From the NCBI GenBank assembly GCA_903822545.1, contig CAIJPN010000159.1:1-64000 (forward strand): 64,000 nt of DNA, given 5' to 3'. Numbering within the stretch: the stretch's first letter is position 1; each line of letters opens with the position of its first letter. This document shows, one piece after another, positions 25,485-32,157 of the stretch. The stretch is from an uncultured Anaerolineae bacterium. Its GTDB lineage: Bacteria > Chloroflexota > Anaerolineae > Anaerolineales > Villigracilaceae. Below the pieces are notes generated by a model, which was given only the letters and a program-made list of their open reading frames with translations, was not told the origin of the DNA and searched no databases. The translations under genes were made by a program, and so were the position numbers.

Positions 25485-25640
25485 ATGAAGTTCGTTTTGG
25501 AACGTGGCCAGGGCCTTGTTGAATACAGTCTTGTTCTCGTCTTAATTGCAGTCGTTGTCATCCTGGCCATTGGCCTGCTTGGGACAAGCGTAAATGGGTT
25601 ATTTAATACAATCAATACTAAAATCTCAGGAACAATTTAA
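25485..25640 (+). CDS. Flp-family type IVb pilin-like protein
   Basis: 51 aa. A perfect AAGGAGGTGA Shine-Dalgarno lies 4 nt before ATG 25485. The protein begins MKFVLERGQGLVEYSLVLVL and continues with a single hydrophobic helix (IAVVVILAIGLLGTS) and a short polar tail. G-Q-G-(L/M)-V-E-Y before a hydrophobic helix is the prepilin motif of Flp/Fap pilins, cleaved before the Gln-Gly region and assembled by tad systems. No tad genes (prepilin peptidase, TadA/B/C) occur in the window, so assembly factors must lie elsewhere. It has its own promoter and strong terminator, consistent with a highly expressed small structural protein. Confidence 0.85.
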   Translation: MKFVLERGQGLVEYSLVLVLIAVVVILAIGLLGTSVNGLFNTINTKISGTI

Positions 25641-25646
25641 GGAAAA

Positions 25647-25673
25647 ACTCCCCGACGCATCGGGGAGTTTTTT
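25647..25673. terminator. Bidirectional terminator between the pilin gene and miaB
   Basis: ACTCCCCGA (25647-25655), a CGCA-type loop, TCGGGGAGT (25660-25668) and a T-run to 25673; a matching A-run precedes the left arm. It serves the converging pilin and miaB genes. Confidence 0.9.
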
Positions 25674-25676
25674 ACC

Positions 25677-27032
25677 CTAGAACGAAAGCAGCACAGGCTG
25701 CTTTGCAAGCGTGGCTTGCATACTCCAGGGGCCAGTCCAGGTGATGGTGACGGGGATAACCTGGCCTCGCAAATCTTCTTCCGTTTCAACAAAGACCAGC
25801 TTATTGGTAGGAGTGCGTCCCTTCCAGCGCCCCTTCACCTTTTCTTCAAACAAAACGGGCACAGTCTCCCCGAGATATTTGGCGTTGATCTCACCGACGA
25901 CTTTTTCCTGCAACTCTTCCAGCAGCCTGAACCGGCGCATTTTCTCTTCATCTGAGACATCATCCACCATGCGGCGGGTGGCTACCGTGCCCGGGCGAAC
26001 GGAATAACGCGCCAGGTGGGCCACATCCAGCTTCAGGTCGGCCAAAACCTGGTAGGTTTGCATAAACTGCTCATCGGTCTCACCCGGGAAGCCGACGATA
26101 ATATCCGTCGCCACCGAGCAGCCCGGGATGATTTTGCGGATTTTTTCCACAATGTCGCGGAACTGTTGCTGGGTGTAGCCGCGTTTCATGTTCTCCAGCA
26201 CGGTATCATCCCCCGCCTGGATCGGAATCTCAATGTGTGGCATCACTTTGGGCATTTCTGCCACGGTTTCCATCAGCTCTTCGGTGAAATAGTTGGGGTG
26301 TGATGTCAGGAAGCGGATGCGCTCGATACCTTCCACCTCATGCACAAGGCGCAGCAGCCCGGCCAGGCTTGGCCCACGTGTGCCCGCCAGGGTATCAGGA
26401 ATATCTTTGCCGTAGCGGTCAACGATCTGCCCGAGCAGGGTGATCTCTTTGACGCCCTGCGCTGCCAGCGAGCGCACTTCGCTGACGATGTCGCCGACTG
26501 GGCGCGAACGTTCCACGCCGCGTTTGTAGGGGATGATGCAAAATGTGCAGGCGTGCGAGCAGCCATAAACCACCGGAACATGCGCCGAGATGAGTTGGCC
26601 GCGCTCATGTACGGGGAGAATCAGCTCATCGTCCATCGATAAAAAGCGACGGGTGGTTTCAGCATCTTCCATCGAGCGGATTTCACCCTGGGTCAGCAGC
26701 GAAATCAATGGGCCAGGATCAGATGGTGGGGAGAAGACATCCACAAAAGGAAAGCGCGCTTTGAGTTTGTCGTGGCCGCGCACGCCCACCAGGCAGCCCA
26801 TCAGGTTGATGATGAGATTGGGGTTCTTTTGTTTGAGCGGCTTGAACGAGCTGAGACGCCCGTAGGCCTTGTCTTCGGCAGATTGGCGCACAACGCAGGT
26901 GTTCATGACGATGACATCTGCATCGGCGGCGTTTTCGGTCATGGCGTAGCCCAAATGCTCCAGCGCCGAACCCACACGTTGTGAGTCGGCGACGTTCATC
27001 TGGCAGCCTTCAGTCCAAATATGGTATTTCAT
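25677..27032 (-). CDS. miaB: tRNA-2-methylthio-N6-dimethylallyladenosine synthase MiaB
   Basis: 451 aa radical-SAM methylthiotransferase that adds a 2-methylthio group to i6A37 of tRNAs. The N-terminal UPF0004 domain has three cluster Cys (EGCQMN, MNTCVVR, LMGCLVG). The radical-SAM motif is YGCSHACTFCIIPYKRG (CxxxCxxC, with the MiaB-type RGxE following). The C-terminal TRAM domain (~375-445) holds LFEEKVKGRWKGRTPTNKLV. ATG 27032 follows an extended -10 promoter. MiaB rather than MtaB or RimO is favoured by the FCIIPYxRGxExSR sequence and overall architecture. Confidence 0.9.
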   Translation of the reverse strand: MKYHIWTEGCQMNVADSQRVGSALEHLGYAMTENAADADVIVMNTCVVRQSAEDKAYGRLSSFKPLKQKNPNLIINLMGCLVGVRGHDKLKARFPFVDVFSPPSDPGPLISLLTQGEIRSMEDAETTRRFLSMDDELILPVHERGQLISAHVPVVYGCSHACTFCIIPYKRGVERSRPVGDIVSEVRSLAAQGVKEITLLGQIVDRYGKDIPDTLAGTRGPSLAGLLRLVHEVEGIERIRFLTSHPNYFTEELMETVAEMPKVMPHIEIPIQAGDDTVLENMKRGYTQQQFRDIVEKIRKIIPGCSVATDIIVGFPGETDEQFMQTYQVLADLKLDVAHLARYSVRPGTVATRRMVDDVSDEEKMRRFRLLEELQEKVVGEINAKYLGETVPVLFEEKVKGRWKGRTPTNKLVFVETEEDLRGQVIPVTITWTGPWSMQATLAKQPVLLSF

Positions 27033-27069
27033 CGAAAATCCTTACCTTACGAATAAAGAACAGGCGCGA

Positions 27070-27078
27070 ATTATACCA
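27070..27078 (-). promoter_or_regulatory. Extended -10 promoter of miaB
   Basis: On the minus strand TGGTATAAT occupies 27078-27070, giving a start about 30 nt before the miaB ATG. No good -35 is present, as usual for TGn-type promoters. Confidence 0.5.
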
Positions 27079-27355
27079 ATTCTGTGCGATTTAGGTTTGG
27101 GCAAGCTCGCAGTCTTGCCGTTCTCAGGGTAATTTCATTTTGCATTTACGCGCAAGTGAATATAAAATCAGGGCTGGTCAGGTTTGTATTTTTTGTAACT
27201 ATTGGGCTGTTTGCGCATCTAAATTTTGGGCTTTGTTAAGCTGTTAGCGCGATGGCTGGCAGGCCTTCATCGAATTTCCCCGCAAGGCAAAATTTGAAAG
27301 ACGGCACAATTCTGGGCCGTAAAAAACGTTCGGTGCATCACAGGAGGATTTTTTT
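27079..27355. other. Intergenic region upstream of the copper-handling operon
   Basis: About 280 nt between the divergent miaB and YtkA-like genes. It is locally AT-rich (27130-27200) and must contain the plus-strand promoter. I see no consensus -35/-10 pair, repeat or RNA structure of note. Confidence 0.4.
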
Positions 27356-27862
27356 ATGACAAAGAAGCTTGTTGGAGTGGTTTTTATCGTTCTACTTGTG
27401 TTCGCTGCGGCAGCTTTCATGATGATGCGACGCTCGCACATGATGGGTGCTATGGCCCAGGTAAAAGTTGGCGATTTGCATGCCGTTACCGCCAGTGGCA
27501 CCCCCATGCCCGTGCCTGCATCCGCGGGGGAACTGCCGGAGAATACCGCGATCCAGGAATCGGGTGGGCTGCTGGTCTCCCTCGCGCTGAATCCTTATCC
27601 GCCCACTGGCAGTAAGTCCACCGATTTTGATGTGACCCTGGCGGACGCTGCCACGGGGCAACCCATTGCAGATGCCGCCATCAGCCTCGACCTGACCATG
27701 CCAGGCATGTACATGCCGCCCAACAAACCGGTCATGGAACCAGGGCAGGCTGGCAAATACCATGCCAGCGGGCTGTTTACCATGCGTGGGTTGTGGCGCA
27801 TCGAGGTCATCATCACCCGCGCCGGGCAAACTCAATCTGTCTTTTTTGATGTGGGTCTCTAA
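27356..27862 (+). CDS. YtkA/FixH-like membrane-anchored protein
   Basis: 168 aa. An N-terminal membrane helix (LVGVVFIVLLVFAAAAFMMM) is followed by a Met/His stretch (RRSHMMGAMA) and an extracytoplasmic beta-sandwich of the YtkA/FixH type: LNPYPPTGSKSTDFDVTLAD, then ISLDLTMPGMYMPPNKP and GLFTMRGLWRIEVIITR. FixH/CcoH-like proteins assist maturation of haem-copper oxidases, and the Met-rich MPGM segment would suit copper. AGGAGG lies 7 nt before ATG 27356. First gene of a tightly coupled trio; the next starts in its stop codon region. Confidence 0.72.
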   Translation: MTKKLVGVVFIVLLVFAAAAFMMMRRSHMMGAMAQVKVGDLHAVTASGTPMPVPASAGELPENTAIQESGGLLVSLALNPYPPTGSKSTDFDVTLADAATGQPIADAAISLDLTMPGMYMPPNKPVMEPGQAGKYHASGLFTMRGLWRIEVIITRAGQTQSVFFDVGL

Positions 27863-28602
27863 TGTTACTCAGCAACCTGGCACTTGCTTTCCTGACCGGT
27901 ATCATCAGCAGTTTCGGGCACTGCCTTGGCATGTGTGGCGGGATTGTGGCGATTTATTCGGCGCGACAGGCCGCTCAAACAGCGGAGGCTGGCAGCCAGC
28001 CGAATCTGGTTTCTCGCATCATTAGTTTTTTGCCTTTACACCTGGGGCGGATCACCACCTATACATTTTTCGGCGCGCTGGTCGGGCTGGCGAGTTCGCT
28101 GCTCGAACAGTTTGGCGGGATGATGGGCTGGCAGGGCGCTTTTTCGATCCTGGTTGGGCTTGCCATGCTGTTGGTTTCGCTCAGCCTGCTTGGAATTTTG
28201 CCGCCAATTGAAATGGCCATCGCATCCCTGACCGGTGGCAACTCGCCGATGGCGCGCATGCGCGGGTTGTTTGGCAAACGCAGCATCTTTGCCACCATCC
28301 TGCTGGGCATCCTGTGGGGCTTCCTGCCATGCGGATTGGTGTTCGCCATGCTGGTGCTGGCTGCCCGTGCCCAAACCCTGTGGGGCGGTGCGCTAACCAT
28401 GCTGGTTTTTGGCCTTGGCACAATCCCCACCCTGCTCGGATTTGGGCTTGCAGCCAACCTGTTAAGCCCCAACCTGCGCGGACGGTTGCAAAAATTCGCA
28501 GCTGTGCTAATCCTGCTTTTTGCAGTTCAAACGATTTTACGCGGGCTGGCAGTTGCCAACCTGATCCCATCTCTCATTATTGGACCGGTGATGCTATGGT
28601 AA
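27862..28602 (+). CDS. Sulfite exporter TauE/SafE-like (DsbD_2 / UreH-like) membrane protein
   Basis: 246 aa, six to seven membrane segments. Signature motifs are ISSFGHCLGMCGGIVAIYS near the N-terminus and LWGFLPCGLVFAMLV in the second half, with paired Cys (HCLGMC and PCG). These are typical of the PF13386-type group found beside copper and cbb3-oxidase maturation genes, where the protein is thought to move copper or reductant across the membrane. It is coupled to the YtkA-like gene at 27862, and its stop overlaps the next small gene by 7 nt. Confidence 0.78.
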   Translation: MLLSNLALAFLTGIISSFGHCLGMCGGIVAIYSARQAAQTAEAGSQPNLVSRIISFLPLHLGRITTYTFFGALVGLASSLLEQFGGMMGWQGAFSILVGLAMLLVSLSLLGILPPIEMAIASLTGGNSPMARMRGLFGKRSIFATILLGILWGFLPCGLVFAMLVLAARAQTLWGGALTMLVFGLGTIPTLLGFGLAANLLSPNLRGRLQKFAAVLILLFAVQTILRGLAVANLIPSLIIGPVMLW

Positions 28603-28796
28603 CCACTACAAAATGTGACCACTGCGGTGCAGATGCAAACTTTGTTATCAAAAAAGAATTCGATGGCAGGCTGATGAATTTTTGCTGTAAAGGCTGCCTG
28701 GGCGTTTACGAGATGATGCGCGAGGCGGGCCTGGCTGGGCAGCCGCCAGAAGCCCCCCAAGCACCTGAACAAAATTCATCCAAAAACAAACGTTAA
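28596..28796 (+). CDS. 66-aa putative metal-binding protein (CcoI N-terminal-like)
   Basis: The start ATG 28596 lies inside the end of the SafE-like gene. The sequence has CDHCG, then NFCCKGCLGVYEMMREAGL: CxxC plus CCxGC with a following helix. This matches the N-terminal putative metal-binding domain that precedes many copper-exporting P-type ATPases of the CcoI/FixI type. Here it is a free-standing protein with a Pro/Gln/Asn tail, and no ATPase follows. A copper chaperone or sensor role within the operon is inferred. Much of the longer frame upstream is read-through of the SafE-like gene. Confidence 0.72.
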   Translation: MVTTTKCDHCGADANFVIKKEFDGRLMNFCCKGCLGVYEMMREAGLAGQPPEAPQAPEQNSSKNKR

Positions 28797-28875
28797 TCTG
28801 GCTTTCCAGGGTTTTTCCTGCCCCACGGCGACGTTGCCGCCCAATAGCCCATGGATAACCCGAATCGAGCAAAAT

Positions 28876-30315
28876 ATGACCCAAGATCATCTTCATCGCA
28901 ACACCCCTGAATCCCAGGGTATCCAATCCGAAGCCATCCGCGATTTTGTTTTGGCAGCCGACCAGGCCATCCAATCCATGCACAGCTTCATGTTGTTACG
29001 GCATGGCGTTGTCGTGGCTGAAGGCTGGTGGCATCCATACCGGCCCGAATCGCCGCACATGCTCTTTTCGCTCAGCAAGAGCTTCACATCGACAGCAATC
29101 GGCCTGGCTGTGAACGAAGGACTGCTCACGCTGGATGACCCTGTGCTCAAATTCTTCCCGAAAGATGCGCCCCGTAAAACCAGCCCCAACCTGGCCGCCA
29201 TGCGTGTGCGCCACCTGCTTTCCATGTCTACCGGCCACCACGAAGACACCACCGAACACATCATGCGGGCGCGCAATCCCTTCAAAGCCTTCCTGGGGCT
29301 GGCGGTGGAGCATGAACCTGGCACTCATTTTGTTTACAACAGTGGCGCCAGCTATATGCTGGCCGCCATCGTCCAGAAACTCACTGGCCAGACACTGGCT
29401 GGATATCTCAGCCCGCGCCTGTTCGAGCCGCTTGGCATTGAAGGCGCGGTCTGGGACAGCCATCCCAACGGCGTCAACTTTGGCGGATGGGGACTGAACA
29501 TCAAAACCGAGGACATTGCCCGTTTCGGACAGCTTTACCTGCAAAAAGGGCAATGGAACAGGCGTCAGCTGATTCCCGTTTCATGGGTGGAGGCTGCCAC
29601 CTCCAAGCAGGTCTCCAACGGCCCCGACAAGAATCTCGATTGGGAGCAGGGTTACGGCTACCAGTTTTGGCGCTGCCAGCCGGCCTCCATCTATCGTGGC
29701 GATGGCGCATTCGGCCAGTTTTGCGTTGTCATGCCCGAGCAGGACGCTGTCCTGGCCATCACCGCCGGTTCGCCAGAGATGCAGCCCATCCTAAACCTGG
29801 TTTGGGAGAAGCTTCTGCCGGGCATCCAGGCCGCAGCGCTTCCAGAAAATGCATCTGCTGTTGAAAGCCTGGTGGAAACCCTGAAGCACCTGCACCTGTC
29901 TCCAACCCAGGGAAAAATTGCCAGCCCCGAAAGTTCCCGTATCTCAGGGCAGGTTTACACCTTTGAGCCAAATGATGAGACCCTGCACTCACTCAGCCTG
30001 GATTTCAGCACCAATACCCTGACTTACCGGCTGCTGGGCGGCGGAGCGCGTCGGGGTAAGCATCGCCTGGGTTTTGGAATTGGCGCCTGGGTGGAAGGCA
30101 CTTCCGCTTTGCGAGATTTCATCCCGCGTAAAGTTGCTGCCAGCGGAGCCTGGATATCTGATAACACTTTCAGGCTGACCCTGTGCCGCTACGAAACACC
30201 CTTCGTGGCTACCTTTGATTTTCGCTTTGAAGGTAGCCAGGTTTTCTTCGATGCCCGCGTTAATGTGGATTTTGGCCCGACCGAAGCCCCGCAGCTGATT
30301 GGGACATCCGCATAA
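28876..30315 (+). CDS. Serine hydrolase of the beta-lactamase/penicillin-binding-protein-like family
   Basis: 479 aa from ATG 28876; an in-frame Met at 28834 is possible. The class C-type fold (PF00144) spans about residues 15-330. The catalytic S-x-x-K is in MLFSLSKSFTSTAIGLAVN, the YxN-equivalent is FVYNSGASYML, and a later HxG-like site may be in the IYRGDGAFGQF region. The C-terminal ~130 residues form a beta-rich domain (LSLDFSTNTLTYRLLGGGAR). No signal peptide, so it is probably cytoplasmic. Members are esterases, peptidases or lactamases; the substrate is not predictable. It lies after the copper trio but with an 80-nt gap. Confidence 0.82.
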   Translation: MTQDHLHRNTPESQGIQSEAIRDFVLAADQAIQSMHSFMLLRHGVVVAEGWWHPYRPESPHMLFSLSKSFTSTAIGLAVNEGLLTLDDPVLKFFPKDAPRKTSPNLAAMRVRHLLSMSTGHHEDTTEHIMRARNPFKAFLGLAVEHEPGTHFVYNSGASYMLAAIVQKLTGQTLAGYLSPRLFEPLGIEGAVWDSHPNGVNFGGWGLNIKTEDIARFGQLYLQKGQWNRRQLIPVSWVEAATSKQVSNGPDKNLDWEQGYGYQFWRCQPASIYRGDGAFGQFCVVMPEQDAVLAITAGSPEMQPILNLVWEKLLPGIQAAALPENASAVESLVETLKHLHLSPTQGKIASPESSRISGQVYTFEPNDETLHSLSLDFSTNTLTYRLLGGGARRGKHRLGFGIGAWVEGTSALRDFIPRKVAASGAWISDNTFRLTLCRYETPFVATFDFRFEGSQVFFDARVNVDFGPTEAPQLIGTSA

Positions 30316-30385
30316 TCCGCGGGCTGTCAGGCAGTTATGCCCGGCATACCAGCTGGCACAACGGGTAGATTTTAACAGCGGAAGG

Positions 30386-30421
30386 AAAAGCCCCTGGGCG
30401 GGATGCGCTCCAGGGGCTTTT
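30386..30421. terminator. Bidirectional terminator between serine hydrolase and MFS genes
   Basis: AAAAGCCCCTGG (30386-30397) pairs with CCAGGGGCTTTT (30410-30421), with A and T runs for both directions. Confidence 0.88.
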
Positions 30422-30448
30422 GTTGCGGGGTGGGTAGTGCCCGGGCTG

Positions 30449-31696
30449 TCAGGCTTCCACCGGCACGGGGCTTCCATCCACCCCGGCGGGTTTTTCTTCT
30501 TTGGGCAGGTAGAATTTGATCCAGATAACCGGCAGCATCAGCATCATGGCGATGAGCGGGACGTAGAAGGGTACGCGCGGGCCAAAATTTTCCCACAGCA
30601 TGACGCCAATGTAGGGAGCGGGCAGGGAGATGAATCCCAGGCTGGTAGAGAAAAGCCCAAAAGCGGTGCCACGCACTTTGTTCGGCACAGCACGAGCGAT
30701 CAGGGCGCTGTAAGCTGGGCCGGTGAAAGCTTGCCCGATGCCGAGCAAGGACCAGGCCAGGATGAAGAATGGGAAGGACTGCACATTGAGCATGGTGAAG
30801 ATGGCGGCCCCGATCATCAGGTTGCCCAGGATGATGCCAACGCGTTCACCATATTTGTCTGAAAGCATGCCGCCGAGCATCATGAAGACCATCGCCGCAA
30901 TGGATGAGATCGCGCCCAGGAGGCCTAGCTGGGTTTTGGTGATCCCCACAATGTTGTTCAGGTAGAGCGGGAAAAGGTTGCCCACCATGCTGAAGGTCAC
31001 ATCGCTGACCCCATCGGAGATGAATATCCAGGTGACAATACCGCCCGCAAGCAGCAGGCCAAAGATCGATCCCAGTGACGTTTTCAAGTGAGCCAGCGAT
31101 GGTTTTTCGGTGGGCACAGCCTGCTCACTGCGAATTTTGCGCGCCATGAACAGTCGGATGATGGTGGCCAGGCCATAAAGGGCGGCGGCAATGATGAACA
31201 TATTGCGGAAGCCGTAGCCGTCTGCCAGCCAGCCGCCCAGCGGCGCACCGATGACTCCCACCACCAGGAAAAGCCCCTGGACGAGGCCGAAAACTTTCCC
31301 GCGTGATTCTGCCGGGGCTTCCTCGGCGATCAGCGCCTGGAAGCTGGGCCCAACGAAGGATGTAGCCATCGACAGGCCGATCATGCCTGGCAGCAGCCAT
31401 CCCCAGGTAGGGGCTATAACGAAGATGATGTAACCAGCCAGCCCGGCGACACTGCCAATTGCCATTGCCTGGACTCGTCCCAGCGAGTCAGAGAGCCAGC
31501 CGCCGAGCAGTTGAAACATGAGCGGGGCGATCATGGAGAGGGTGAAAAACAGGCCAATCTGGTTCATATCGGCGCCAAGTTGTTGGACATAGAGCGGCAA
31601 CAGCGGACCGTACATTTGCCCGCCAATGTTGGCCGCGATCATGCTGACCAGCAGTATTGCCAGGGTATTGGTGAGCAGGGGAGTTTTCTTTTGCAT
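30449..31696 (-). CDS. Major facilitator superfamily transporter
   Basis: 415 aa with about twelve membrane segments in two halves joined by a charged loop (RKIRSEQAVPTEKPSLAHLK). The MFS motif A appears as GGWLSDSLGRVQAMAIG between TM2 and TM3 and again as GGMLSDKYGERVGIILG in the second half. VQGLFLVVGVIGAPLGGWLAD is the motif C-like region of TM5, which favours an antiporter such as drug:H+ exchange. Substrate unknown. It is monocistronic, with a strong consensus promoter at 31789-31816. Confidence 0.85.
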   Translation of the reverse strand: MQKKTPLLTNTLAILLVSMIAANIGGQMYGPLLPLYVQQLGADMNQIGLFFTLSMIAPLMFQLLGGWLSDSLGRVQAMAIGSVAGLAGYIIFVIAPTWGWLLPGMIGLSMATSFVGPSFQALIAEEAPAESRGKVFGLVQGLFLVVGVIGAPLGGWLADGYGFRNMFIIAAALYGLATIIRLFMARKIRSEQAVPTEKPSLAHLKTSLGSIFGLLLAGGIVTWIFISDGVSDVTFSMVGNLFPLYLNNIVGITKTQLGLLGAISSIAAMVFMMLGGMLSDKYGERVGIILGNLMIGAAIFTMLNVQSFPFFILAWSLLGIGQAFTGPAYSALIARAVPNKVRGTAFGLFSTSLGFISLPAPYIGVMLWENFGPRVPFYVPLIAMMLMLPVIWIKFYLPKEEKPAGVDGSPVPVEA

Positions 31697-31788
31697 TGGG
31701 GATCCTTTGGGAAATTCGCCAGCCTGGCATCTGTGACGGGGTCGATGGTTGGCAAATAAATATAAGCAAGATTAAGATTATTGAATTT

Positions 31789-31816
31789 ATTATAGCAAGT
31801 TTTTCAGTATTGTCAA
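31789..31816 (-). promoter_or_regulatory. Consensus sigma-70-type promoter of the MFS gene
   Basis: On the minus strand TTGACA (31816-31811), a 16-nt spacer ending TTGC, then TATAAT (31794-31789), including an extended -10 TGCTATAAT. The leader is about 85 nt before the MFS start. The surrounding ~110 nt are AT-rich, unlike the rest of the window. Confidence 0.75.
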
Positions 31817-31891
31817 TTTTATATTTGATATTTTATAGCTCGAAATTTAAAGTTTAGTTTGGGGAGCTGGGATTAGAATCTTAACGCCGAG

Positions 31892-32015
31892 ACCTGGAAC
31901 ACAACCTGTTCTTCCTGCGCTGTGGCCCGTGTCCCCACGGCTTTCCAGGTTGGTTTGGCGCGATGTGATTTTTTTTCACATTATTCATCATTCATCTGAC
32001 GAATGTGAAAAATCA
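31892..32015. repeat. Nested inverted repeats in the MFS-uvrA intergenic region
   Basis: ACCTGGAA (31892-31899) pairs with TTCCAGGT (31943-31950) and encloses a CCGTG/CACGG hairpin (31927-31940) and a weaker CACA/TGTG pair. Next to it, TGATTTTTTTTCACATT (31966-31982) is mirrored by AATGTGAAAAATCA (32002-32015). The divergent 461-nt region otherwise holds the two promoters described. It may be an operator or a small RNA; no function can be assigned. Confidence 0.4.
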
Positions 32016-32105
32016 AAAACTTGGCTCTTGGCGGCTTCGCGTTAAGCCTGTGGTTTCAGGTTTTGTTGCTTGGCACGGTAAATACAGGCCAAAATAAAAC
32101 GCATG

Positions 32106-32114
32106 TGCTATAAT
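32106..32114 (+). promoter_or_regulatory. Extended -10 promoter of uvrA
   Basis: TGCTATAAT at 32106-32114, 44 nt before the uvrA ATG, without a clear -35. The same nonamer occurs before the MFS gene and at 38377. Confidence 0.5.
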
Positions 32115-32157
32115 TCCCAGTCCGGCTATTTACCCATTCACCCAAAAAGGTGTTTTT

